64,000 nucleotides of DNA from JAAFHB01 sp963675995 (GCA_963675995.2 CAXXIY010000001.1:2170001-2234000); one strand, 5' to 3'. Counted from the stretch's first letter, positions 37,101 to 46,320 are shown. Notes: generated by a model not told the origin, from the sequence alone. Made by a program: numbers and translations.

Positions 37101-37481
37101 GCTTTCGCTCCAGCCGTCGCAATTGTGCACTCCTATCGTTATTCCCAGTCGGTTGGCTTCCTGCAATGCCCACTGAAACATCGCGTACCATTGTGCTGTG
37201 TTGAATATGATCTGTTTTACCTCTGAATCATTTCCAGCAGACATCCCCACATTTAAAATCGTGGCCTGGGCGATCCCCTGCTGTTTCATCGACTCAAGAT
37301 CTTTTGTAATCCCGTCCCTGGTAATCCGTCCATCTATCCAATGCCACCAGGTATGAACATGAACTGCGGGAGGAGGATTTCTAAAATCAAGGATGTTAAA
37401 ATCCTCCGTGGATGTTTGAGCTAAACATCTAAAAGAGATGACCATCAAAAAAAAGATAGTCCTTAGATCAGAGATTTTCAT
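34170..37481 (-). CDS. GH106-like secreted glycoside hydrolase (alpha-L-rhamnosidase type)
   Basis: This 1103-aa protein has a signal peptide (about 1-21, FRCLAQ). The N-terminal part carries VHTWWHWIDGRITRDGITKD and GVHNCDGWSESGGPWITPE, hallmarks of the GH106 / glycosyl-hydrolase group. The middle TIM-barrel part includes MIDSWERGYQTWT and LHGEVIYGD with likely acidic catalytic residues. The C-terminal beta region resembles a carbohydrate-binding jelly-roll. GH106 enzymes remove rhamnose from pectic or other glycans. The substrate here is inferred from family only; no SusCD pair is nearby. Another enzyme of the group with different specificity is possible. Confidence 0.75.
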   Translation of the reverse strand: MKISDLRTIFFLMVISFRCLAQTSTEDFNILDFRNPPPAVHVHTWWHWIDGRITRDGITKDLESMKQQGIAQATILNVGMSAGNDSEVKQIIFNTAQWYAMFQWALQEANRLGITIGVHNCDGWSESGGPWITPELSMKKFVFSKTVLKKNQPEIKLLQPSCETSFYRDVAVIAFKTNSSEQNYSLKEQPRVTINDTINGKSLGDGDPQSMLEVRKNDQIKISYEVETVKSRIAVLHNFKGAFYFPGPKKIRYTLKASLDGVTYRKVTDFETKKFYTTEFIAFPQTKAKFFTVEVSEIFNLRPWHHAALAELELLGSNEQPAFNPTISCLLEKTASARILDPNILNTNNKNQNPQTIIPESSVIDLTDKMGPDGTLNWNVPEGNWSVIRFGYTTTGAENGPATVEGRGLECDKMDTAAVNLHFRNFPKKLIEHAGKFKGNTFKFLMIDSWERGYQTWTQSMPEEFKKRRGYNLISHIPVLCGETIESKAFSEGFLFDFRKTIAELLEQNYYKHFSELCHQNRLELHGEVIYGDIGPFPPIDVLRTNGYLDMPMYEFWAEQNKKSQVEYKPSGSLITNFPAIASNFYDKPVVGAEAYTGFAHYSESPSDLKLFGDQAYCSGINQIILHSYVHQPTDKMPGLTLGQHGSHFNRNNPAWNIAKGWIDYQSRIQYILQKGKTSADVIYFLGDQLPQFLGNKTISELPKEYRAIPCNFDVLEKLSVKEGGLFFSKEQRYPVLVLPDQEAMEFSSLQVIEKLIRNGAVVYGNKPMHMLSLSGMKENQEKFRDLTAKIWNGYNEAGKVRNQYGKGQVIWDEPIANVMSELHKAPEFTTNLPDSLNLMYIHKITGHSEVFFVVNQQDSLLIRDCLFRVSGKMPETWNPLTGEVKKCSSYTLENGQVRIPVTFQPKESLFFIFREVKTNGPEQITNGKGEKQSIVVKSPVVTEIKNFKGKITFHPINSERIDSMTISEFRSFTQFSNPDIKYFAGTACYQIDFDLDPGYLSNCDAVYLKFGNLDATAVVRLNNQVLGYIWMPNTMFSVNKLLKEKNHLEISVATTCRNRIIGDLIEYGTLKNIFTSAPVSSFLNKDSPLKSSGMIGPLQLIK

Positions 37482-37664
37482 ATGTGGGTGAATAAGATTT
37501 ACTGTATTGATTTCAGGTCAATTCCTCGTTAAATACAGCTCAAACTTACTTAATAATAAGTTATATTTGTAGTAGGAAAGAGCTGAAAATTTGTTTGTAT
37601 TCTATGATTATTGTGAATAAAAGGAGTCTGAAATAAAGATAAACCGTACTTAATCAATAAACTT

Positions 37665-40600
37665 ATGAAGACGTTACTCAAGATTTTCCTATTCGTCCTT
37701 CTCTCCGGAATTTCGTTTGCCGGATCAGGGCAAAGTCAATCGTATGGAGTGTTCACCTTACCCAAAATGATGGAATGGAGTTTTAATGAAATCAAAAGCT
37801 CCGGGGATTATTTTGTTTTTCGCAATAACAAGGAGGGTGTCGAACTCGAACTGAAAAAAGGTTCTGTTGCATGTATAAATTCGGTGGAGTTTAATAAGCA
37901 GATTGACATGTTGATACAGGATCTTAAAAAAGCTCAGTGGATTGTTGATCTGCAAAGACCTTATGCACCTTATCCGTTTGCGGCAGAAAAAACAAATCAT
38001 TTGTTAAAATTGAAGACAAAAAGTTTCGGCAAGCAAAAATTCATCATGAATCCGGTTGTCAAAGGTAAAATGTATCAGATTGAAATCAATTCAGCAAAAC
38101 CCCTGGCCGACCTTCCTGCAAGCGTAATTGATCGTATTGCCGGGATTTCCGTTGCTGACAGTCAGGTCGTACAGGTCAATAAAAGTGAAATAATTTCAGA
38201 AACCGGTACGAAATCATTGCCTAAAACTAAAGGTGAAATTGCGATCTCTGTTGAATCGTTCAGTCAGATTGACCCATCAATCTCAATTAAAGCTGCTGCA
38301 ATTCCAGATGGCGACGAGCAGCCCCCAATTATTAAACCGGCAGGCACACCTGCTCCAATCGGATCTGATGCAGGATGGGCGACAGAAGTTGCAAAAAATC
38401 CAAAGGCATTTCTGGACGCCCTGGAGGGTGGCAGGCCTGGTGGCGATGTAAGTCTACTTATGGCATTGTTGCGTCAAACCCAGGGCCCATTCGATGAAAA
38501 TGAGGAAAAATCAATGATGTCGCAGTATGCTGCCCAGTCGGCTTCAGGGTCCGTAAAGGGACACAAGGGAATTCGGTCACAGAGCGAACACCTTTTTCGG
38601 GCCATGGTTGAAAGGGAGATGATGATGCAAGCTGCCCGCGAATATGACAATACCCAGGCTCAGGGAGCGATTGCCGGCATGATGGGCGATGAGTATGAAA
38701 AACAGGTCGCTGCAATGCTGGGAGAGGTCCAGAAAATGATGATTCAGGAAAACCAAAGCTCCATTGAAGCTGAGGTGAAGGCCAGTGAAGCAGACGTTCA
38801 GGTTCCTACAGCTGAAGAGGTAAAAGAGGAAATGAAGCAGGAAAATGAAAATGCAGAATTGGTTGTCCAAAAACTTTGCGGGCCTTCAGAAGGAGCAAAG
38901 CCTGAAAATCCCAATGATTCTAAAAATGGAAATCCCGTAAAAGGTCCGGGGGATAATGTAGATGCTTTGGTTAGCAGGTATTTTGAACTCAGAGATGAAC
39001 ACCGCCTGCTGACTGAAGGATGTAAAGGGGGTAACAATGCCGCTTGCACAGAGGCTACAGCTGTTTATCGTGAGGCAATGGATTTAAGGAAAAAACTGGA
39101 GGTTAAAGGGATTAATGTTTTGACTTACAAAAAAGGCGATACCAGGAATACCAATTCAACCCCAGCGGTTACCACAACTTACAAAGAAGAACCATTAATA
39201 ATCCCATCTAAACCAGACCCTACGCTTACCTCTGAACAGAATGAGGCAGTTGCAGAACACCAATGTAATATCCAGAGTGCGCAGCGGACCTTAAATTCGA
39301 TCAGAAAGGAGATGGCTGGTGAACAAAATCCGACACGCAGGGAAGAACTCAGAATGCAGGCGCTGCATATGGAACAGAACATCCACGACAGTAAAGACCT
39401 GATCGAATCAATCCGAACAGGTCAGATTGTTAAAACAAGGGGCCCTTGGGATGAACATGCCGCTGTAGTACTTGCCGAGACAAGCAGGAAACTCAGGGAA
39501 GATTTTCAACGGGCTCACCAGATGCAGGCTTCTTATGTCAGGATGCTGAATGTTCTGAATAAATATAATCCACAGGAAGCCGAGCGATACAGGAAAACCA
39601 TGGGAAACAGTCTTGTTAAAGGGATTTTTGATCCGGGAGGTTTTGACAAGGCGCAAAAGGCAATTAACGATTTATTTGAAACCACCAAAGGGATCACAAA
39701 TGCGGAACAGGCGAAGCTGATTTCAAAGCAGGAAGAATCAAAAGCTTATCTGGAGATGGTTGAAAGACATCTGAGTTATGCTGAGACATTAAAATCAGGA
39801 TGTGATAAAGCGATTTTTGTTGGAACCCTTTTTACAGGACTTGCCCCGGGCCTTATGCTCTCCATGGCTTATGAAGGTGCAACTACGGGAATTGAAAAAG
39901 GTCCTAAGGAGGCATTGAAGAACATGGCCATTCAGGGTGCGACAATGGTTGCCATGGCCGGGGTGATGAAGACCGGGAGCTGGGGTTTTAATAAATTGCT
40001 CAATCCCAAAGTGGCCCAGGGTGAAATTAACACATTTAAAAATATTCTTGAAGCGAACAAATACCAGCAGGAGATGGAATGGAATAAAGCGCTTGTCAAT
40101 CAATTCAAGGAAAAAGCAATTGCCTTCGAAAAATGTAAGGCAGCAGGTGGTAAGAACTATGTGGAAATCAGAAAAGCGCTTGATGAATCGGTAGCTGCGG
40201 TGAATAGTAGCAGTCTGGCAAAACGATTCATGAAGAATGAGTTGAACGTCATTCAAACCGAAATAAAATCGGGCGCCACAGCCGATTACACTAAGCTCCG
40301 CGAGGTACTTAGCTCTCAAAAGGTTTTCGACAACCGGCTTCAGAAAAGTATCTACCCAAGAACAGATGCTGCGATGGTCAACAAGCTGAAAAGCCAGGGA
40401 TACAATGTAGAAAGCAGCTGGTTTCAGGAGTACCGGAATGCCTGTAGCACAGGGGTGAATGCTGATCGTGATCTTGGACTGTTAGCCCGGTTTGAAAAGC
40501 AGGTAACCAAGAAGGGGCAACCCGTTTCGATGAGCCAGTTCATGGATGAGGCCCAGAAAGTTTATAATGACAGTTATAAAGCCGTTACCGGAAGAAGTGC

Positions 40601-41075
40601 AAAACTGGCAGACCAGTCGATTACAACGAGTCAGCACAGCGAATCGTTCCCGGTTTCCTGGCTTCAGAAAAAGGTAGAAGGACCATTTACAACTCTTGAT
40701 CCTCCCGTTACCCCCTCAGATTTTGAGAAGGCAGGAAATGCAATCAAAAACAAGGTTAATAATGCACTCGCAGGTCCTGATCCGGCTTTCGCCAACATGA
40801 AAAAGGCAGCTGCAAGCCTGAGCAAGGATCTGAAATCAAAGGTTTTTGAACGGCTGAAAAATCCTCCATTAAAAAATAACGTAGCGGCTTCTTCCAGACA
40901 AGCTGCTTTGCAACATTGGGAAAAAGTACAACAAGCGTTGGATGATTTTGCAACTGACAAATGTGATCCTCTTACCACCATGAGAAAATTACAACAGCTT
41001 ACGGGTTCAACCAGCATCGTTCAGAGTACCGGGGAAGTACAGAAGCTCTTAAAAAAATTGGGTGGAGCTCACTAA
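37665..41075 (+). CDS. Large secreted protein of unknown function, 1136 aa
   Basis: No family is recognised. It has a signal peptide (about 1-22), an N-terminal mixed region (23-230), and a Pro/Gly-rich linker (KPAGTPAPIGSDAG near 222-236). Methionine- and glutamine-rich helices follow (EREMMMQAAREYDNTQAQGA), then a second linker, then long coiled-coil-like helices (about 425-710). A hydrophobic glycine/alanine-rich stretch lies near 715-775 (FVGTLFTGLAPGLMLSMAYE), with more helices to the end. Four or so cysteines are scattered. No T9SS sorting domain is visible. The plan (secretion signal, helical rod, membrane-like hairpin, helical C-terminus) is reminiscent of effector or toxin-delivery proteins, but nothing identifies an activity. 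Confidence 0.6.
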   Translation: MKTLLKIFLFVLLSGISFAGSGQSQSYGVFTLPKMMEWSFNEIKSSGDYFVFRNNKEGVELELKKGSVACINSVEFNKQIDMLIQDLKKAQWIVDLQRPYAPYPFAAEKTNHLLKLKTKSFGKQKFIMNPVVKGKMYQIEINSAKPLADLPASVIDRIAGISVADSQVVQVNKSEIISETGTKSLPKTKGEIAISVESFSQIDPSISIKAAAIPDGDEQPPIIKPAGTPAPIGSDAGWATEVAKNPKAFLDALEGGRPGGDVSLLMALLRQTQGPFDENEEKSMMSQYAAQSASGSVKGHKGIRSQSEHLFRAMVEREMMMQAAREYDNTQAQGAIAGMMGDEYEKQVAAMLGEVQKMMIQENQSSIEAEVKASEADVQVPTAEEVKEEMKQENENAELVVQKLCGPSEGAKPENPNDSKNGNPVKGPGDNVDALVSRYFELRDEHRLLTEGCKGGNNAACTEATAVYREAMDLRKKLEVKGINVLTYKKGDTRNTNSTPAVTTTYKEEPLIIPSKPDPTLTSEQNEAVAEHQCNIQSAQRTLNSIRKEMAGEQNPTRREELRMQALHMEQNIHDSKDLIESIRTGQIVKTRGPWDEHAAVVLAETSRKLREDFQRAHQMQASYVRMLNVLNKYNPQEAERYRKTMGNSLVKGIFDPGGFDKAQKAINDLFETTKGITNAEQAKLISKQEESKAYLEMVERHLSYAETLKSGCDKAIFVGTLFTGLAPGLMLSMAYEGATTGIEKGPKEALKNMAIQGATMVAMAGVMKTGSWGFNKLLNPKVAQGEINTFKNILEANKYQQEMEWNKALVNQFKEKAIAFEKCKAAGGKNYVEIRKALDESVAAVNSSSLAKRFMKNELNVIQTEIKSGATADYTKLREVLSSQKVFDNRLQKSIYPRTDAAMVNKLKSQGYNVESSWFQEYRNACSTGVNADRDLGLLARFEKQVTKKGQPVSMSQFMDEAQKVYNDSYKAVTGRSAKLADQSITTSQHSESFPVSWLQKKVEGPFTTLDPPVTPSDFEKAGNAIKNKVNNALAGPDPAFANMKKAAASLSKDLKSKVFERLKNPPLKNNVAASSRQAALQHWEKVQQALDDFATDKCDPLTTMRKLQQLTGSTSIVQSTGEVQKLLKKLGGAH

Positions 41076-41127
41076 ATTATTTTCATTTCACATAAATTGT
41101 AAATTTGTATAACTTAGAATTAGTCAA

Positions 41128-41568
41128 ATGAACCCACAGATTGTAAGTTTCATCACCACAAAAAAAATTGCAGTGGTAGGTTTTTCCCGTTCGGGAAAGA
41201 AATTCGGAAATATGGCAGGTAAGGAGTTGATTGCAAGAGGATATGAGATTTTCCCTGTTCATCCCAATGTTAGTGAAATTGAAGGGTTAACCTGTTATCC
41301 CAACCTGAAAAGTCTCGATGGGAAGGTCGATGCATTGTTGATCTCTATTCCACCGGCAAATGTACCTTCGGTGTTGGAGGAGGCGGCTCAAACCGGAATG
41401 AAGAATATCTGGCTGCAACAGGGATCCTGGTCAAAAGAGGTCCAACAAACTGCCGACCGACTTGGATTGCAGGTTGTAAGCAAAAAATGTATCCTGATGT
41501 ATGCCCCTCCGGTTACTTCTATTCATAAGTTTCACCGGACCATTAAATCAATTTTCGGACGATTGTAA
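41128..41568 (+). CDS. CoA-binding domain protein (CoA_binding_2, YccU-like)
   Basis: A 146-aa Rossmann-fold protein: KKIAVVGFSRSGKKFGNMAG at the N-terminus (nucleotide/CoA loop), YEIFPVHPNV, and VDALLISIPPANVPSVLEEA. It corresponds to the stand-alone CoA-binding module related to succinyl-CoA synthetase alpha subunits. Biochemical role unknown. It lies 52 nt after the large secreted gene, without other linkage. Confidence 0.85.
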   Translation: MNPQIVSFITTKKIAVVGFSRSGKKFGNMAGKELIARGYEIFPVHPNVSEIEGLTCYPNLKSLDGKVDALLISIPPANVPSVLEEAAQTGMKNIWLQQGSWSKEVQQTADRLGLQVVSKKCILMYAPPVTSIHKFHRTIKSIFGRL

Positions 41569-41603
41569 ACTGGATAATTTCTCCGTTGTCTCCCAAAAGG
41601 TAT

Positions 41604-41611
41604 TAATTTTG
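41604..41611 (+). promoter_or_regulatory. -7 box of lhgO
   Basis: TAATTTTG fits TAnnTTTG, with only a TTG at 41586-41588 upstream (15-nt spacer). It predicts a leader of about 65 nt before the ATG at 41684. Confidence 0.4.
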
Positions 41612-41683
41612 GATCTTTAAAATTGGTTCTGCCCAAATTCATTCGCAGACCAATTTTAATTTCATTCAAAGAAGAAACACTTT

Positions 41684-42919
41684 ATGCATTTCGATTATCT
41701 GATTATTGGCGGAGGTATTGTTGGTTTATCAATTGCAAGAGAGTTGAGAACCAGATTTCCCATGGTAAAGATTGCCGTTCTGGAAAAAGAAGCCGATGTG
41801 GCATACCATGGAAGCGGTCGTAACAGTGGGGTATTGCATGCCGGTTTTTATTATTCGGCCGATACCTTAAAGGCAAAATTTACAAGGGACGGAAACCGGC
41901 AGCTAAGGGACTATTGCTATGCCAATAACCTGAAGATAAATGAATGTAAAAAAGTAGTTGTTGCAAAGGATGAAAGTGAACTTCCTGCCCTTTTTGAATT
42001 GGAGAAAAGGGGAAAGCTCAATGGAGTTGAGGTTAAGATTATTGATGAAAAGGAGTTGTTCGACATTGACCCTAACATCAAAACGTTTAGATACGCATTA
42101 TTTTCACCCAATACTGCCACTGTCGATCCTTCCGAGGTCACTCATGCAATTAAAAACGAACTCAGGACCAAAGGAATAGAATTGTATTTCGGTGAGGGGT
42201 ATAAATCGAGACTTGAAGGGAATCGGATCAAAACCACATTAGGTAATATTTTCTCTGCCACAAAAATCATCAATGCGGCCGGTTTATACGCTGATAAAGT
42301 GGCGGGCGACTTCGGCTATTCCGAGAAATATACAATTATTCCGTTCAAGGGGGTCTATCTGAAATACCATGGCAACGAAATTCCGGTTACAACAAACGTA
42401 TATCCCGTACCCAACCTAAAAAACCCGTGGCTGGGAGTCCACTTTACAGTTACGGTTGATGGAACGGTAAAGATAGGACCAACTTCAATGCCAGCTTTCT
42501 GGAGAGAAAATTACCATGGTTTTAATCGGTTCAGCGCTGGCGAAATGGCGGGCATTTTCTCATGGGAAGCATCACTGTTCCTGAGAAATTCTTTTGGTTT
42601 CCGAAATATAGCCCTGGATGAAATCAAAAAATACAACAAGTCTTATTTTGCCGGTCTGGCTCAGAATCTTGTTAAGAAAATAGACGTCAAAGGCTTCACG
42701 GAATGGGGAAAACCAGGTATCCGGGCACAGCTGCTCAACAAACAAACCAGGGAATTAATCATGGATTTTGTGGTGGAGGGAGACAATGACTCTATTCATG
42801 TTTTGAATGCTGTTTCTCCGGCGTTTACCTGTTGTTTTCCGTTCGCCGCATGGGTTGTGGATCAATATATTCTGGCCGCTGAAATTGAAACGCAGCAGCC
42901 AAAGAAACCTGATATTTAA
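41684..42919 (+). CDS. lhgO: L-2-hydroxyglutarate oxidase
   Basis: This 411-aa FAD-dependent oxidoreductase of the DAO family has the dinucleotide motif YLIIGGGIVGLSIARELR at the N-terminus, then SGRNSGVLHAGFYY, the LhgO family signature around the substrate/FAD site. TVDPSEVTHAIKNEL follows, and GFTEWGKPGIRAQLLNK sits near the C-terminus. Length and motifs match LhgO, which oxidises L-2-hydroxyglutarate to 2-oxoglutarate and feeds electrons to quinone. No neighbouring CsiD is present. Confidence 0.9.
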   Translation: MHFDYLIIGGGIVGLSIARELRTRFPMVKIAVLEKEADVAYHGSGRNSGVLHAGFYYSADTLKAKFTRDGNRQLRDYCYANNLKINECKKVVVAKDESELPALFELEKRGKLNGVEVKIIDEKELFDIDPNIKTFRYALFSPNTATVDPSEVTHAIKNELRTKGIELYFGEGYKSRLEGNRIKTTLGNIFSATKIINAAGLYADKVAGDFGYSEKYTIIPFKGVYLKYHGNEIPVTTNVYPVPNLKNPWLGVHFTVTVDGTVKIGPTSMPAFWRENYHGFNRFSAGEMAGIFSWEASLFLRNSFGFRNIALDEIKKYNKSYFAGLAQNLVKKIDVKGFTEWGKPGIRAQLLNKQTRELIMDFVVEGDNDSIHVLNAVSPAFTCCFPFAAWVVDQYILAAEIETQQPKKPDI

Positions 42920-42925
42920 CGAATT

Positions 42926-43360
42926 CTAATTGGCCAGTTCAAGCAGGATATAGCCCCATCTTGGAACATTTAATTTCAACATTCTACCATCAATTGTAAA
43001 GGAGGTAACTTGTGAAAGCATAGTAACCAGTTTTTGAGAGAACGGACTGTCACAGCAGACTTTAGAACATCCCGGAGATTCGATTTCAATCAGGTTATTT
43101 TGTGATACAGTATATCCGGCGGTGCAGGTGTTGATCTCCAGCTTCAGATTACAGAGGCCTGATTTACCAAACGTCAGGAATATCTTATTGGTTTCATCTT
43201 TAGGGTAGGGCACTGATTCGACTGAGAAAAAAGATTTTACTTCCCAGGTTGTTAAGAGTGTTGAATTTAATACCTCATTCTCTCTGCAGGAAATGAGAAA
43301 AACGATCAGATATACCGCCCACATTAAGGAGGTAATTTTCTTAGCTATCCGCGTTTTCAT
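42926..43360 (-). CDS. META/HslJ-like lipoprotein
   Basis: This 144-aa protein has a lipoprotein signal peptide with lipobox-like FLISC (Cys near 24). The body begins TLLTTWEVKSFFSVES and contains FLTFGKSGLCNLKLEIN and MLKLNVPRWGYILLE, a META-type beta-sheet pattern. Four further cysteines (CTAGY, CSKVCCDSP) could form disulphides. META-domain lipoproteins are mostly uncharacterised and sometimes stress-linked. It converges tail to tail with lhgO (6-nt gap). Confidence 0.65.
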   Translation of the reverse strand: MKTRIAKKITSLMWAVYLIVFLISCRENEVLNSTLLTTWEVKSFFSVESVPYPKDETNKIFLTFGKSGLCNLKLEINTCTAGYTVSQNNLIEIESPGCSKVCCDSPFSQKLVTMLSQVTSFTIDGRMLKLNVPRWGYILLELAN

Positions 43361-43567
43361 TTGATTTTAAAAAGTCTGCTTAAGGGGCTTATTTTTTTCG
43401 ATAGAACAAAGATAACAATTTGAGTTATTTAGTCTGATCGAAAATAGTGTAAACATCAGGTAATTAAATTCTTTTTGGTTCTCTCCTTTAAATAACTCAG
43501 TTCAAAATTGATCAAAGTCACTATTGAAGTAATATAAATTGTACTTTAGAGTTTTAATTGGTTCAAG

Positions 43568-44512
43568 ATGTATCAATTCCTCGATTCTGATTCTGAAAGA
43601 AAAGAAAAACGTTTGATTTGGGCAGTTAACCGTTCAGTGATGGAGAATATTGGTTTTACCCATAAAAATAGGGGACGAAAAAGTAAGAGTAACTGGAATT
43701 TATTCCTTTTTATTCTTAAAATCTTCGCTTTTCTATTGAGGATTCTCGGATATTACCAAAAAGGTTATGGTAATGCCAGGACGATAGTTGTGAATGAATT
43801 AACCTTGAGTTTTCCGAATCTTCCGGTAGCTTTTAACGGATTTCGAATCCTGCACCTATCTGATCTTCATATTGATAGTATCCCCGGATTTGCGGCATTG
43901 ATTATTGATAAAGTACATCCTCTTGAATTTGATATGTGTCTTTTGACAGGCGACTACCGGCGTGATATCAATGGAAGCTTCAGTCATATTTTGAAACCGC
44001 TTCACATTTTATCAAAATACATACATGCTCCATATGGCACATTTGCAGTTCTTGGTAATCATGATACCTACCTGATGGCCGGGTATGAAAAGGAATCCGG
44101 AATGGAATTGCTCATTAACGAATCTGTTGAGGTCATCAAGGAAGGGCACAAAATAGTCGTAACCGGAACAGATGATCCGTTTAACTTTTATACCGAAAGT
44201 GCCCTGCTCTGCCTTGAGACCAAAGGATATGATTTCAAAATTGCGATGGTTCACACCCCTGAACTGGCAAACAAAGCATCAAAGAATAAATATGACCTTT
44301 ATTTGTGCGGTCATACCCATGGAGGGCAGATCTGTTTAAAAGAGGGCACTCCGATCATCAGTCACCAGTTTGAAGGTAAACAATTCAACCACGGCCTTTG
44401 GAATATTGGAAAGATGACAGGCTATACCTCCCGGGGTGTCGGAGTCAGCGGAATACCGGTCAGGTTCAATTGCCCGGCTGAGGTTACATTAATAAAGGTC
44501 CTGAAAACCTGA
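43568..44512 (+). CDS. Metallophosphoesterase (YkuE-like calcineurin fold)
   Basis: This 314-aa protein has the five metallophosphoesterase blocks in order: ILHLSDLHID (about 96-105), LLTGDYR, LGNHDTY, MVHTPE and CGHTHGGQ, giving a dinuclear metal site. The N-terminus has a hydrophobic segment near 47-60 (FLFILKIFAFLLRIL) and may be membrane-associated. The substrate is unknown; related proteins act on lipid intermediates such as UDP-diacylglucosamine or on phosphodiesters. Confidence 0.85.
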   Translation: MYQFLDSDSERKEKRLIWAVNRSVMENIGFTHKNRGRKSKSNWNLFLFILKIFAFLLRILGYYQKGYGNARTIVVNELTLSFPNLPVAFNGFRILHLSDLHIDSIPGFAALIIDKVHPLEFDMCLLTGDYRRDINGSFSHILKPLHILSKYIHAPYGTFAVLGNHDTYLMAGYEKESGMELLINESVEVIKEGHKIVVTGTDDPFNFYTESALLCLETKGYDFKIAMVHTPELANKASKNKYDLYLCGHTHGGQICLKEGTPIISHQFEGKQFNHGLWNIGKMTGYTSRGVGVSGIPVRFNCPAEVTLIKVLKT

Positions 44513-44617
44513 TGAACTTTCTTTTACAAAAAAATATTTTTCTGAAGCAAATGTTCCATTCCATTTTTTAAGTAAGTTTACTGAAATCTGAAATTTCTAA
44601 AAACAAATTATATTCAC

Positions 44618-45460
44618 ATGAAATCAAAAGATAAATTGTTCGTTGCACTTGGAATTATCTTTGCATTAATCATCGGTTTTATTATCGGGATCTCAGTTAA
44701 TTCACAAAAGGTCGAAGAGAGCTTAGTCTTAGGCACCATAGGAAAGATTAATGATTTTAAAAAGGTTCAGAACGGTGAAGCTGATTTGAATCTGACGAAT
44801 GAATTGTTATCAGATACAGCCAAACTCGAGGCGATGCAAAAGTATCTGTATTATTACTATGCGTTGACAGCAAAAATGGAACGAGACGTCAGATTTGCCA
44901 TAAATGAGGCAAATGGTGTGATTCCGTTTAGAAATCTATACCAATTTGAAATCACTGCTCTTGCAAAATACGGCAAATCACTCACTGCTTCAAGAACCGA
45001 TTTGCTTTTAGCTCTAAGGGCATGTCTGAGCCCGGATAAAACCGATCCGCTTTTGCTGGGAGAGTTGCTTAATCAGGCAAATAATACAATTGCCCGACTG
45101 AGTTTCAGAAATAGAACCATTATCAATTTTATCGACATTCTGGCTTCTTATACTTTATCCAATAAAGCGCTTAATTTGCATGGGCTTTACAGGGCACATG
45201 ATTTGCTCACCTATAACGAATTTAACACTGCCTTCCATACTGAGGATAAAATGCTGACGAAGTCAACAGAAAAAAGGCAATTTCTGACTGACGTTAACAA
45301 TAAGGAAGTTATTGATTCAATTGGTTTGAAGAGCAGCATAAAACAGGATATGGAGCGACTTGCGGCTCTCGATAAGGCTGTGGGTATAAGTGATGCGAAG
45401 AAACCAGGTATAGATCTGGAAAGCCAAAAACTGAATGAATATCTTCTTGATTCTGAGTAG
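44618..45460 (+). CDS. Membrane-anchored hypothetical protein, 280 aa
   Basis: Not recognised. One N-terminal membrane helix (about 7-27, LFVALGIIFALIIGFIIGIS) is followed by a periplasmic, almost entirely helical domain of about 240 residues with YLYYYYALTAKMERDVRFAI near 78-97. No cysteine motif or catalytic pattern is seen. It follows the phosphoesterase gene by 105 nt. The 417 nt downstream (45461-45877) hold no supported gene, only a weak promoter for the next operon. Confidence 0.6.
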   Translation: MKSKDKLFVALGIIFALIIGFIIGISVNSQKVEESLVLGTIGKINDFKKVQNGEADLNLTNELLSDTAKLEAMQKYLYYYYALTAKMERDVRFAINEANGVIPFRNLYQFEITALAKYGKSLTASRTDLLLALRACLSPDKTDPLLLGELLNQANNTIARLSFRNRTIINFIDILASYTLSNKALNLHGLYRAHDLLTYNEFNTAFHTEDKMLTKSTEKRQFLTDVNNKEVIDSIGLKSSIKQDMERLAALDKAVGISDAKKPGIDLESQKLNEYLLDSE

Positions 45461-45783
45461 ATCTATACAGTATTTTATCCAGAAACTCACAGTACTTGGA
45501 GACTGACGAAAATAACTATACCACAACGCTTCTCTACAAGAATAGGATAGGCTGGCCTTTTGCGAATGATAACTATTCAATCAGACTGATTCGGATCCTT
45601 GACGGGCTTAGCATTTTTGATGAAAAACAGTTGAAGCCAGAATCAAAGGTAAAATCATATCAGTGTAATATGTTTTGACTAATTGATTATTTTATAACAT
45701 TAAAAAAGGTTTTTTGTTATTAAAATTCATTAAAAATAGCCGTTTTCACTAAATATTGGTTAAACAAATTAATTATTGTAATG

Positions 45784-45821
45784 TTTGTTGCATTAATGTG
45801 TCAATAGATTCTATATCCTTG
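45784..45821 (+). promoter_or_regulatory. Possible promoter of the thioredoxin-apbE-DUF4266-DUF3570 operon
   Basis: TATCCTTG (45814-45821) matches TAnnTTTG with one mismatch. TTTG lies at 45784-45787, but the 26-nt spacer is longer than usual. The predicted leader is about 50 nt. Confidence 0.35.
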
Positions 45822-45877
45822 CACTTAGAATTGAGATGATTTATTGCGTTGAATTACAATTTAATATTTAACTGATA

Positions 45878-46318
45878 ATGAAGACGAGTTTATTAGCTGC
45901 TTTTCTGACGATGATTGTCACTTCGGTATCGGCACAGAAATGGGAAACAAGTCTTGATGTTGCAAAAACCAAAGCTGAGAAGGAGGGGAAGAATATAGTG
46001 CTCACTTTTTCTGGATCTGATTGGTGTATTCCGTGTATGAAACTTGAAAAGAACATCTGGGAATCTTCAGAATTCATCGAATATTCAAAAGAACATCTGA
46101 TTTTATTGCGGGCCGATTTCCCGAAAAAGAAGGTCAATGCATTGCCAAAAGAGCAGCAGGAACAAAATGATCGGTTAGCTGAAATCTATGATAAACAGGG
46201 ACTGTTTCCCTACGTACTTGTACTGGATAAAAAGGGGCAGATCATGGGATCAACCGGTTTTAAGAATGTGAGTCCTAAAGAATATATTGCCTTACTTCAT
46301 TCATTCGAGAAAAAATAG
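45878..46318 (+). CDS. Periplasmic thioredoxin-like protein
   Basis: This 146-aa protein has a signal peptide (about 1-20, SVSAQ) and one thioredoxin domain with the active-site motif DWCIPCMKLE (about 49-58). It resembles the thioredoxin_7/DsbD-gamma group. First gene of a tight cluster (2-nt gap to apbE). Likely role: disulphide chemistry on cluster partners such as the cysteine-bearing DUF4266 lipoprotein (inference). Confidence 0.85.
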   Translation: MKTSLLAAFLTMIVTSVSAQKWETSLDVAKTKAEKEGKNIVLTFSGSDWCIPCMKLEKNIWESSEFIEYSKEHLILLRADFPKKKVNALPKEQQEQNDRLAEIYDKQGLFPYVLVLDKKGQIMGSTGFKNVSPKEYIALLHSFEKK

Positions 46319-46320
46319 CC

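Noticed and set aside
45496..45678. 60-aa frame with TTG start after the 280-aa gene
   Set aside because: No ATG, no ribosome-binding site, no recognisable family, and it lies in AT-rich spacer.
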